Shown: piece by piece, positions 1 through 6,102 of the stretch
How positions within the stretch are numbered: position 1 is the first letter of the stretch
How the letters are laid out: the number at the start of each line of letters is the position of its first letter
Source of the DNA: Micromonosporaceae bacterium
GTDB lineage: Bacteria; Actinomycetota; Actinomycetes; Mycobacteriales; Micromonosporaceae
Direction: 5' to 3'
Length of the DNA stretch: 7,882 bases
Assembly (NCBI GenBank): GCA_017354595.1
Contig: JAFMQQ010000121.1
Location: forward strand, 1-7,882
Notes under the pieces: generated by a model
What the model was told of the DNA's origin: nothing
The model's database searches: none
The model's input: only the letters and a program-made list of their open reading frames with translations
Program-made: the position numbers and the translations under genes

Positions 1-776
1 AGGCGTTGACCTGTGCCGACCACCACGTGATCTACAAGAACGCGGCGAAGGAGATCGCGGCGCAGGAGGGGATGGCGCTGACCTTCATGGCCAAGCCGAA
101 CCAGCGGGAGGGCAACTCCTGCCACATCCACTTCTCGCTACGCTCCACTGTGGACGATGCCGCGGTGATGGCGGGCGGGCACGGCGCGCCCCAGGAGGGC
201 ACGCCCCAGGCAGGAGATGGCGCGCCCCGGGAGGGCACGCCCCAGGCAGGAGATGGCGCGCTCTCCCCGCTGGGTGAGCGCGTGCTGGCCGGGTTGCTGG
301 CGAGCATGCGCGAACTGACCCTGCTCTACGCGCCGAACATCAACTCCTACAAGCGGTACCAGCCGGGCACGTTCGCCCCCACCGCGGTGCGCTGGGGGCG
401 GGACAACCGCACCTGCGCGCTACGCCTGGTCGGCCACTCGCCGCACACGACCCGGGTGGAGAACCGGGTACCCGGCGGCGACGTCAACCCGTACCTCGCC
501 CTGGCCGGCATGGTCGCCGGTGCGCTGTACGGGATCGAGAACGAGTTGCCGCTCGAACCCGCCGTGGCCGGCAACGCGTACCTGGACGGGGCGGCGCCGC
601 GGGTACCGGCGACGCTGCGGGAGGCGCTGGATGCGTGGCAGGCCTCGCCGATCGCCCGGGCTGCGTTCGGCGATGAGGTGGTGGCGCATTACGCGAACAA
701 CGCGCGGGTGGAGTTGGCCGCGTTCGAGGCGGCCGTGACCGACTGGGAGCTGATGCGTGGCTTCGAACGCCTCTAG
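1..776 (+). CDS. glnA4: Glutamine synthetase family protein (GlnA4-like gamma-glutamyl-amine ligase), 5'-truncated
   Basis: The C-terminal part of a glutamine synthetase-fold ligase is visible; the 5' end lies outside the window and the first whole codon is at 3. The family joins glutamate to ammonia or, in PuuA/GlnA3/GlnA4-type members, to an amine at the expense of ATP, in the cytoplasm. Visible family signatures are FMAKPNQREGNSCHIHFSL (about 87-140), which is the conserved KP...G..H.H block of the active site, then APNINSYKRYQPGTFAPT, RWGRDNRTCALRLVG and RVENRVPGGDVNPYLALAG with its metal-binding glutamate. The catalytic core therefore looks intact. Between the H.H block and the helix starting LSPLGERVLAGLL there is a Gly/Pro/Ala-rich insertion containing a 36-base tandem duplication (183-260). 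The next gene overlaps this one by 20 bases and encodes an aldehyde dehydrogenase, which favours a catabolic gamma-glutamylation role over ammonia assimilation. The symbol follows the neighbourhood shared with M. tuberculosis glnA4 (Rv2860c); substrate specificity is inferred, with ethanolamine or a polyamine most likely. Confidence 0.9.
   Translation, partial: ALTCADHHVIYKNAAKEIAAQEGMALTFMAKPNQREGNSCHIHFSLRSTVDDAAVMAGGHGAPQEGTPQAGDGAPREGTPQAGDGALSPLGERVLAGLLASMRELTLLYAPNINSYKRYQPGTFAPTAVRWGRDNRTCALRLVGHSPHTTRVENRVPGGDVNPYLALAGMVAGALYGIENELPLEPAVAGNAYLDGAAPRVPATLREALDAWQASPIARAAFGDEVVAHYANNARVELAAFEAAVTDWELMRGFERL
183..260 (+). repeat. 36-bp in-frame tandem duplication in the synthetase gene
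   Basis: Two adjacent 36-base units, 183-218 and 219-254, differ at one base (CAG versus CGG, Gln to Arg) and are followed by the first six bases of a third copy (255-260). The unit is a multiple of three and in frame; it encodes GAPQEGTPQAGD and then GAPREGTPQAGD. It sits in the loop between the H.H strand and the following helix, so the protein can probably tolerate it. Confidence 0.95.
745..749 (+). promoter_or_regulatory. Ribosome binding site (GGGAG) of the aldehyde dehydrogenase gene
   Basis: GGGAG ends seven bases before the GTG at 757 and lies inside the end of the synthetase gene. It supports 757 as the start over the in-frame GTG at 787, giving a 20-base overlap and likely translational coupling. 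Confidence 0.65.
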
Positions 777-2133
777 CGGTACGCGGGTGGTCAACCCGGC
801 TACCGAACAGCAGGTGGCCGAGGTGGCCGGCTGCGACGCGGCCCAGGCGGCCGCCGCGATCGACCGCGCCGCCCGCGCATTCGAGGCGTGGCAACGGGTG
901 GCGCCGGGCGACCGGGCCCGGCTGCTGCGCCGGTTCGCGTCCATAGTGGACGATCACATCGAGGAACTGGCCGGGATTGAGGTCGCCAACTCCGGGCACA
1001 CCATCAGCAACGCGCGCTGGGAGGCGGGCAACGTCCGCGATGTACTGGACTACTACGCCGGAGCGCCGGAGCGGTTGGCCGGCCGGCAGATCCCGGTACC
1101 GGGCGGGCTGGATGTCACCATTCGCGAGCCGTTGGGCGTGGTCGGCATCATCGTGCCGTGGAACTTCCCGATGCCCATCGCCGGCTGGGGGTTCGGGCCG
1201 GCGCTGGCCGCCGGCAACACCGTGGTGCTCAAGCCGGCGCAGCTCACCCCGCTCTCGGCGTTGCGGCTGGCCGAGTTGGGGCGTGCGGCGGGACTGCCGG
1301 ATGGCGTCTTCACCGTGCTGCCCGGCAAGGGCAGCGTGGTCGGTGCGGCGTTCGTGGCGCACCCGGCGGTACGCAAGATCTGCTTCACCGGATCGACCGA
1401 GGTCGGCAGGCAGATCATGGCCGGCTGTGCGGCGCAGGTGAAGCGGCTCACCCTGGAGCTGGGCGGCAAGAGCGCCAACATCGTCTTCGCCGACGCGGAT
1501 CTGGCGAAGGCCGCGGCCAGCGCCCCCGCCGCGGTCTTCGACAACGCCGGCCAGGACTGCTGCGCGCGCTCCCGGATCCTGGTACAGGGCAGCGTGTACG
1601 AGCACTTCCTGGAGCTGCTGGAGCCGGCGGTGCGGGCGTTCCGCTGCGAGGATCCACAGCTGCCCAGCGCGCAGATGGGTCCGCTGATCTCAGCCGGCCA
1701 GCGGGCCACCGTCGAGTCCTATGTGGATGGAGCTGAGGTCGCGTTCCGGGGTACCGCCCCGGACGGGAAGGGGTACTGGTACCCACCGACCGCGCTGCTG
1801 GCACACTCCACACAGGACAGACACTGGCGGGAGGAGATCTTCGGGCCGGTCGTCTCGGTACTGCCCTTCACCGACGAGGCGGACGCGGTCGCGAAGGCGA
1901 ACGACACCGAATACGGTCTCTCCGGCTCGATCTGGACCCGGGACGTGGGCCGGGCGGTACGGGTGGCCCGGGGTGTGCAGTCGGGCAACCTCTCGGTGAA
2001 CTCGAACGCCTCGGTCCGCTACTGGACGCCGTTCGGCGGCGTCAAGCAGTCCGGGCTCGGTCGCGAACTCGGCCCGGACGCCCCGCTGGCGTTCACCGAG
2101 ACCAAGAACGTCTTCATCAGTACGGAGGACTAG
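757..2133 (+). CDS. NAD(P)-dependent aldehyde dehydrogenase
   Basis: A 458-residue aldehyde dehydrogenase that oxidises an aldehyde to the acid, using NAD(P). Family landmarks are all present: the oxyanion-hole Asn136 in VPWNFP, the Rossmann-type segment with FTGSTEVGR (210-218), the general base Glu234 in LELGGKS, the nucleophile Cys268 in NAGQDCC, EEIFGPV near the cofactor ribose site, and FGGVKQSGLGRELG near the C-terminus. It is a little shorter than the usual 480-500 residues because the N-terminus begins close to the VVNPAT motif; a good Shine-Dalgarno at 745-749 supports this GTG start. Its stop is one base before the next gene, so it is clearly part of the operon. By position it probably oxidises the gamma-glutamyl aldehyde made by the neighbouring dehydrogenase or an amine oxidase, a role like PuuC; the M. 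tuberculosis counterpart in the same neighbourhood is AldC (Rv2858c). The family call is secure; the substrate is inferred. Confidence 0.95.
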   Translation: MASNASSGTRVVNPATEQQVAEVAGCDAAQAAAAIDRAARAFEAWQRVAPGDRARLLRRFASIVDDHIEELAGIEVANSGHTISNARWEAGNVRDVLDYYAGAPERLAGRQIPVPGGLDVTIREPLGVVGIIVPWNFPMPIAGWGFGPALAAGNTVVLKPAQLTPLSALRLAELGRAAGLPDGVFTVLPGKGSVVGAAFVAHPAVRKICFTGSTEVGRQIMAGCAAQVKRLTLELGGKSANIVFADADLAKAAASAPAAVFDNAGQDCCARSRILVQGSVYEHFLELLEPAVRAFRCEDPQLPSAQMGPLISAGQRATVESYVDGAEVAFRGTAPDGKGYWYPPTALLAHSTQDRHWREEIFGPVVSVLPFTDEADAVAKANDTEYGLSGSIWTRDVGRAVRVARGVQSGNLSVNSNASVRYWTPFGGVKQSGLGRELGPDAPLAFTETKNVFISTED

Positions 2134-2134
2134 G

Positions 2135-2947
2135 GTGCCAGAGAACGCGGGCCGGTTGGCGGGCAGAGTCGCGGTCATCACCGGCGCGGCGAGCGGGATC
2201 GGCCTTGCCAGCGCTCGCCGCTTCGCCGCCGACGGGGCGCTGGTGGTCGCCGTCGACCTCAACGGTGAGCGGATCGCGGATCTGGCCGAGCAGATCGGCG
2301 GCGACGCGATCGCCTGCGACGTCACCGAGGAGGCGGCGGTCGAGGCGCTGTTCGACACGGTCGCGCAGCGGCACGGTCGGGTGGACATCGCCTTCAACAA
2401 CGCCGGCATCTCGCCGCCGGAGGACGACTCCATCCTCAGCACCGGAATCGAGCCCTGGGAACGGGTACAGCGCACCAACCTCACCAGCGTCTACCTCTGC
2501 TGCCGGTACGCGATCGGGCACATGCTGCGGCAGCCCCCGGCTGCCGGGGCCGGCTCCGCAGGCGTCGCCGGCCGGGGCGCCGTCATCAACACCGCCAGCT
2601 TCGTGGCGCTGATGGGCGCGGCGACCTCGCAGATCTCGTACACCGCGAGCAAGGGCGGCGTGCTCGCGATGACCCGCGAGCTGGGGGTGCAGTTCGCCCG
2701 CGAGGGCATCCGGGTCAACGCCCTGTGCCCGGGACCGGTGAACACCCCGCTGCTGAAGGAGTTGTTCGCCAAGGACCCGGAGCGGGCGGCCCGGCGGCTG
2801 GTGCACGTACCGATGGGGCGCTTCGCCGAGCCGGAGGAGATCGCCGCCGCGGCCGCCTTCCTCGCCAGCGATGACGCGTCATTCATCACCGCGAGTACCT
2901 TCGTGGTGGACGGCGGAATCACCGGCGCCTACGTCACTCCACTGTAG
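2135..2947 (+). CDS. Short-chain dehydrogenase/reductase (SDR), classical, NAD-type
   Basis: A 270-residue classical SDR with the cofactor motif TGAASGIG (16-23), NNAG (88-91), the active-site Asn115, Ser155, and Tyr169 with Lys173 in the YxxxK motif, followed by the PG...TP segment (199-205). Asp41 at the end of the second strand indicates preference for NAD(H) over NADP(H), which suits an oxidising, catabolic role. A Gly/Ala-rich stretch (about 134-147) is an extended loop before the strand carrying Ser155. The GTG start is supported by GGAGG at 2124-2128, and only one base separates it from the aldehyde dehydrogenase stop. Such proteins are often auto-annotated as 3-oxoacyl-ACP reductase; the operon context argues against fatty acid synthesis and for oxidation of a gamma-glutamylated amino-alcohol to its aldehyde. 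Fold and cofactor type are read from sequence; the substrate is inference. The corresponding M. tuberculosis gene is Rv2857c. Confidence 0.93.
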   Translation: MPENAGRLAGRVAVITGAASGIGLASARRFAADGALVVAVDLNGERIADLAEQIGGDAIACDVTEEAAVEALFDTVAQRHGRVDIAFNNAGISPPEDDSILSTGIEPWERVQRTNLTSVYLCCRYAIGHMLRQPPAAGAGSAGVAGRGAVINTASFVALMGAATSQISYTASKGGVLAMTRELGVQFAREGIRVNALCPGPVNTPLLKELFAKDPERAARRLVHVPMGRFAEPEEIAAAAAFLASDDASFITASTFVVDGGITGAYVTPL

Positions 2948-2970
2948 ACATCCATCGACCCGGAGGTGCT

Positions 2971-3690
2971 ATGTCGCGGCCCATCATCGGTCTGACCAGT
3001 TACGCGGAGCAGGTGCGGTACGGCGGGCAGGAGGCCTTCGCCGCGATGCTGCCGATGACGTACGTGCGCGCGGTGCACCGCGCCGGTGGCCGCGCGGTGC
3101 TGGTGACCCAGGACGACCCGGGCACCGACGTGCTGGATGGCCTGGACGGCCTCATCCTCACCGGTGGCCCGGATGCCGACCCGGCGCTGTACCAGCAACC
3201 GCCGCATCCGGCGTCGATCGTGCGCCCGGCGCGCGACCTCGCCGAGCTGCTGCTGCTGCGGGCCGCGGTGGCGGCCGACCTGCCGGTGCTGGGCATCTGC
3301 CGGGGCATGCAGATGATGGCGGTCGAGTACGGCGGCGCGCTGCACCAGCACCTTCCCGACCTGCTCGGGCACGAGCACCACCGGCCCGGTGGCCGGGGGC
3401 GCTTCGGTGAGCACCCGGTACGGCTGGCCGCCGGCTCCCGGTGCCAGCAGCTGCTCGGCGCGGATCTGGTCGTCAACTCCTCCCACCACCAGGGCGTCGC
3501 CGACGCGGGCCGGCTCACCGCGGTCGGCTGGTGCCCGGAGGACGAGCTGATCGAGGCGGTCGAGGACCAGGACCGGAGCTTCGTGATCGGAGTGCAGTGG
3601 CACCCGGAGCAGTCCGCCGCCGACCCGCTGTTCGCCGCGCTGGTCGAGGCCGCGGCGCTGGTCCGGCGGCCGGTGGGGGTCCAACGCTAG
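2971..3690 (+). CDS. Gamma-glutamyl hydrolase, class I glutamine amidotransferase family (PuuD-like, peptidase C26)
   Basis: A 239-residue stand-alone class I amidotransferase. The catalytic triad is visible: nucleophile Cys110 in LGICRGMQ, and His211 and Glu213 in VQWHPEQ. The oxyanion strand LTGGPDADPALY (63-74) and the SHHQGV motif (171-176) are typical of the gamma-glutamyl-gamma-aminobutyrate hydrolase (PuuD) branch. No synthetase domain is attached, so it probably hydrolyses a small gamma-glutamyl amide and releases glutamate, closing a gamma-glutamylation pathway. The ATG start has a strong GGAGGT at 2962-2967. It lies 23 bases after the SDR gene and belongs to the same operon. The M. 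tuberculosis neighbour of the same type is Rv2859c. The family call is firm; the specific gamma-glutamyl substrate is inferred. Confidence 0.92.
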   Translation: MSRPIIGLTSYAEQVRYGGQEAFAAMLPMTYVRAVHRAGGRAVLVTQDDPGTDVLDGLDGLILTGGPDADPALYQQPPHPASIVRPARDLAELLLLRAAVAADLPVLGICRGMQMMAVEYGGALHQHLPDLLGHEHHRPGGRGRFGEHPVRLAAGSRCQQLLGADLVVNSSHHQGVADAGRLTAVGWCPEDELIEAVEDQDRSFVIGVQWHPEQSAADPLFAALVEAAALVRRPVGVQR

Positions 3691-3693
3691 GCT
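3688..3693 (+). promoter_or_regulatory. Putative -10 element (TAGGCT) of a leaderless promoter for map
   Basis: TAGGCT matches the actinobacterial TANNNT consensus and lies seven bases before the ATG at 3701, the spacing expected if transcription starts at or next to the start codon. Its first three bases are also the stop codon of the preceding gene. No Shine-Dalgarno precedes the ATG. I see no good -35, which is common for such promoters. Confidence 0.5.
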
Positions 3694-3700
3694 GGCGCTC

Positions 3701-4552
3701 ATGCGTGCTCCACTGACTCCCGGTACGGTCGGGCCGTGGCGGACCGTACCGCCACACATCGAGCGCCCCGAGTACGTGGGCAAGAAGCAGCCCCGCCGGT
3801 ACACCGGGCCGTATGTCCAGACGCCCGAGACGATCGAGAAGATGCGGGTCGCCGGCCGGCTGGCCGCGCAGGCCACCCAGCTCGCCGGTGAGCACTGCAA
3901 GCCCGGGGTGACCACGGACGAGATCGACCGGGTGGTGCACGAGTTCCTCTGCGACCACGGCGCCTACCCGTCGACCCTGGGCTACAAGGGCTTCCCCAAA
4001 TCCTGCTGCACGTCGCTGAACGAGGTGATCTGCCACGGCATCCCGGACTCGACCGTGATCGAGGAGGGCGACATCATCAACGTCGATGTCACGGGCTACC
4101 TGGACGGCGTGCACGGCGATACCGACGCCACCTTCTGCGTGGGCGACGTCTCGGCGGAGGCGCGGCTACTGGTGGAGCGCACCGAGGCCGCGATGATGCG
4201 CGGTATCAAGGCGGTCGCACCGGGCCGGCCGCTGAATGCGATCGGCCGGGTGATCGAGGCGTACGCCAAGCGGTTCGGGTACGGCGTGGTGCGCGACTTC
4301 ACCGGGCACGGCATCGGCGAGGCGTTCCACAGTGGACTGTACGTGCCGCACTACGACAAGCCCGACCTCACCGTGGTGATGGAGCCGGGGATGACCTTCA
4401 CCATCGAGCCGATGATCACGCTCGGCACCCATAGCTACGACATCTGGGCCGACGGCTGGACCGTGGTGACCAAGGACCGGAAGTGGACGGCGCAGTTCGA
4501 GCACACGGTGCTGGTGACCGAGGACGGCGTCGAGATCCTCACGCTGCCGTGA
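3701..4552 (+). CDS. map: Type I methionine aminopeptidase (MetAP1c / MapB type)
   Basis: A 283-residue cytosolic metalloprotease that removes the initiator methionine from new proteins. All five metal ligands are present: Asp129 (NVDV), Asp140 (HGDT), His203 (TGHGIG), Glu236 (TIEPM) and Glu267 (FEHT); His112 in CHGIP is the expected active-site histidine. From my recollection of the M. tuberculosis MetAP1c numbering, these ligands are offset by two residues throughout. The first 45 or so residues form a Pro-rich N-terminal extension (VPPHIERPEYVGK, then VQTPETIEKMR), the hallmark of the long actinobacterial type. The ATG start fits a leaderless promoter at 3688-3693. It follows the amidotransferase gene by ten bases, mirroring the mapB-glnA4 neighbourhood of mycobacteria, though a metabolic link is unproven. 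Its TGA stop (4550-4552) overlaps the possible GTG start of the next gene and lies in a 30-base tandem repeat. Confidence 0.96.
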   Translation: MRAPLTPGTVGPWRTVPPHIERPEYVGKKQPRRYTGPYVQTPETIEKMRVAGRLAAQATQLAGEHCKPGVTTDEIDRVVHEFLCDHGAYPSTLGYKGFPKSCCTSLNEVICHGIPDSTVIEEGDIINVDVTGYLDGVHGDTDATFCVGDVSAEARLLVERTEAAMMRGIKAVAPGRPLNAIGRVIEAYAKRFGYGVVRDFTGHGIGEAFHSGLYVPHYDKPDLTVVMEPGMTFTIEPMITLGTHSYDIWADGWTVVTKDRKWTAQFEHTVLVTEDGVEILTLP

Positions 4553-4616
4553 GCGAAGGCGAACCAGAGCAAGCCAGGATGAGCGAAGGCGAACCAGAGA
4601 AAGCCAGAATGAGCGA
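4549..4616 (+). repeat. 30-bp tandem repeat over the map stop and VIT1 start
   Basis: The core TGAGCGAAGGCGAACCAGAG begins at 4550 and again at 4580, each followed by a near-identical AAGCCAG tail; a truncated third copy (TGAGCGAA) begins at 4610. The period is 30 bases and in frame with the downstream gene, encoding MSEGEPEQAR, MSEGEPEKAR and then MSEP. Each copy carries a potential start codon: GTG 4549, ATG 4579, ATG 4609. The first copy also supplies the TGA stop of map. Confidence 0.93.
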
Positions 4617-5364
4617 ACCCACCTGGGCCGAGCCGACACCCGCCGGGGCGACACCGGCCGGGCCGCCGGCCGCGCTCGACCCGCACCACCACGCCGACGT
4701 CTCCGGTGGCCGGCTGCGCCCCGCCGTCTTCGGCGCGATGGACGGCCTGGTCACCAACATCGCGCTGATCGCGGGTGTCGGCGGTGGCGGGATCGGGTCG
4801 AGGACGATCGTGCTGACCGGCTTCGCCGGACTGGTCGCCGGCGCGGTATCGATGGGCCTGGGGGAGTACACCAGCGTCCGTACCCAGAACGAACAGGTCG
4901 CCGCCGAGGTGGCCAAGGAGCGCCGCGAGCTGGAGCACAACCCGGATGTCGAGGCGGCGGAGCTGGCCGCGCTCTGGGTCGGCCGGGGCCTGCCGGCCGC
5001 GCTTGCCCGGCAGGTGGCCGATACCCTGGCCCGCAATCCCGAGGAGGCGCTGAAGGTACACGCCCAGGAGGAGCTCGGCATCAACCCGCACGACGTGCCC
5101 AGTCCGTGGGCGGCTGCGGTGCTCTCGTTCGTGTTCTTCTCGCTCGGCGCGCTGGTACCGCTGCTGCCCTACGTGGCCGGCTCGACAGAGCTCTGGCTGT
5201 CGATCGTGGTCGGCGGTGTCGGGCTGTTCGTCGCGGGCGCGTTGACCGCGCGGTTCACCAACCGGACGTGGTGGAGCAGCGGGCTGCGCCAGCTCATCCT
5301 CGGGCTGCTCGCGGCCGGCCTGACGTACCTGATCGGCAGGCTGATCGGGGTCGGCATCGGCTGA
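4549..5364 (+). CDS. VIT1/CCC1 transporter family protein (iron/manganese vacuolar-transporter homologue)
   Basis: A membrane protein of up to 271 residues (251 if started at ATG 4609) of the VIT1/CCC1 family, whose members move ferrous iron or manganese across membranes in exchange for protons. Residues below are numbered from GTG 4549. TM1 (about 57-77) contains FGAMDGLVTN with the family-type Asp65; TM2 (about 88-108) ends in SMGLGEY with Met102 and Glu106. A Glu-rich cytoplasmic segment (about 110-182) corresponds to the metal-binding domain, followed by TM3 (187-209), TM4 (214-236) and TM5 (245-268). A Pro/Ala-rich N-terminus with HHH (46-48) precedes TM1. GTG 4549 overlaps the map stop as GTGA, which suits translational coupling. 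No strong Shine-Dalgarno precedes any of the three repeat-borne starts, and ATG 4609 may be the ancestral one. Family assignment is firm; the metal and direction are not shown. Confidence 0.9.
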   Translation: MSEGEPEQARMSEGEPEKARMSEPTWAEPTPAGATPAGPPAALDPHHHADVSGGRLRPAVFGAMDGLVTNIALIAGVGGGGIGSRTIVLTGFAGLVAGAVSMGLGEYTSVRTQNEQVAAEVAKERRELEHNPDVEAAELAALWVGRGLPAALARQVADTLARNPEEALKVHAQEELGINPHDVPSPWAAAVLSFVFFSLGALVPLLPYVAGSTELWLSIVVGGVGLFVAGALTARFTNRTWWSSGLRQLILGLLAAGLTYLIGRLIGVGIG

Positions 5365-5412
5365 GCGGGCAACCGGTCAGGATTCGAGAAGCGCCGGTAC
5401 CTGAGCCGCACC

Positions 5413-5418
5413 TAGCGT
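5413..5418 (+). promoter_or_regulatory. Putative -10 element (TAGCGT) of a leaderless promoter for the VOC gene
   Basis: TAGCGT fits TANNNT and is seven bases before ATG 5426, the same layout as upstream of map (TAGGCT plus seven bases plus ATG). There is no Shine-Dalgarno. No convincing -35 is seen. This favours ATG 5426 over the in-frame GTG at 5417. Confidence 0.5.
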
Positions 5419-5425
5419 GACCGTC

Positions 5426-6085
5426 ATGGTTTCCATCGACTCCGTCACCCTGGAGGTGGCCGACAGCGCGGCCGCCGACCGTTTCTACACCACCGCCTTC
5501 GGTCTGGGTCCGCAGCTGCGCCTGCGGGCCTCCGCGGAGCCCACCGTCGGTTTCCGCGGCTTCATCCTGTCGCTCGTGGTTTCCCAACCCGGAACCGTCA
5601 ACAGTCTCTTCGGTTCTGCCCTCGATGCTGGCGCTACCGCGCTCAAGCCGGCCGCGAAGTCGTTCTGGGGCTACGGCGGCGTTCTGCAGGCACCGGACGG
5701 GACGATCTGGAAGGTCGCGACCTCAGCGAAGAGGGACACCGGCCCGGTCACTCGGCAGGTCGACCAGGTGGTGCTCCTGTTGGGGGTCTCCGATGTCGCC
5801 GCGACCAAGCGCTTCTACCTGGAGCGCGGCCTGACCGTGGCCAAGAGCTTCGGCCGCAAGTACGTCGAGTTCGCCGCCGGCACCGGTCCGGTCAAGCTGG
5901 CTCTGTACGGGCGTCGAGCGGCGGCCAAGGACGCCGGCGTCGCTCCCGAGGGCAGCGGGTCGCACCGGCTCGCGATCGCAGGCGACGCCGGGTGCTTTAC
6001 CGATCCGGACGGCTTCGTGTGGGAGGCCATCGATGGTGGCTCCACGCCCCGGACGGCACCCGCCGCGCACCCGGCGCACCGGTAG
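5426..6085 (+). CDS. VOC family protein (two-module glyoxalase/bleomycin-resistance/dioxygenase fold)
   Basis: A 219-residue protein made of two vicinal-oxygen-chelate modules. Module one runs from DSVTLEVADSAAADRFY (5-21) to QAPDGTIWKVATS (88-100); module two runs from VDQVVLLLGVSDVAATKRFY (112-131) to TDPDGFVWEA (192-201). Each shows the fold's pattern: an opening strand, an RFY helix, and a closing (P)DG..W motif. The first module lacks the histidine usual at the start of metal-binding members, so metal-dependent lyase activity should not be assumed. Functions in this superfamily range from lactoylglutathione lyase and dioxygenases to drug-binding proteins; nothing here chooses among them. 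Codon use is looser than in its neighbours, with more T-ended codons (GTT, GGT, GCT, TCT) and no GTA valine codon. It appears to be transcribed alone from its own leaderless promoter and converges on the next gene. Confidence 0.85.
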   Translation: MVSIDSVTLEVADSAAADRFYTTAFGLGPQLRLRASAEPTVGFRGFILSLVVSQPGTVNSLFGSALDAGATALKPAAKSFWGYGGVLQAPDGTIWKVATSAKRDTGPVTRQVDQVVLLLGVSDVAATKRFYLERGLTVAKSFGRKYVEFAAGTGPVKLALYGRRAAAKDAGVAPEGSGSHRLAIAGDAGCFTDPDGFVWEAIDGGSTPRTAPAAHPAHR

Positions 6086-6102
6086 CCCGCATCGCTTACC
6101 GG
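6079..6102. terminator. Inverted repeat between convergent genes, possible weak bidirectional terminator
   Basis: CCGGTA (6079-6084) and TACCGG (6097-6102) form perfect 6-bp arms around a 12-base loop. The arms hold parts of both stop codons: TAG of the VOC gene (6083-6085) and TAA of the minus-strand gene (6098-6096). There is no T-tract, so termination function is speculative. Confidence 0.3.

Noticed and set aside
183..260. The 36-bp repeats as a CRISPR-like array or mobile element
   Set aside because: The units are directly adjacent with no spacers, in frame and inside a coding sequence; a simple tandem duplication explains them.
484..1605. Long minus-strand open frame (373 codons) opposite the synthetase and aldehyde dehydrogenase genes
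   Set aside because: It is an antisense shadow of two well-supported genes, rich in Arg/Pro/Gly/Ala, and shows no domain of its own.
2871..3410. Plus-strand open frame of 179 codons across the SDR-amidotransferase junction
   Set aside because: It is an out-of-frame shadow; the two genes it overlaps have full catalytic motifs and good ribosome binding sites.
4483..4548. Start of the VIT1-family gene at 4483
   Set aside because: It would overlap the map gene by 70 bases with no family resemblance in the extra residues; GTG 4549 or ATG 4609 fit better.
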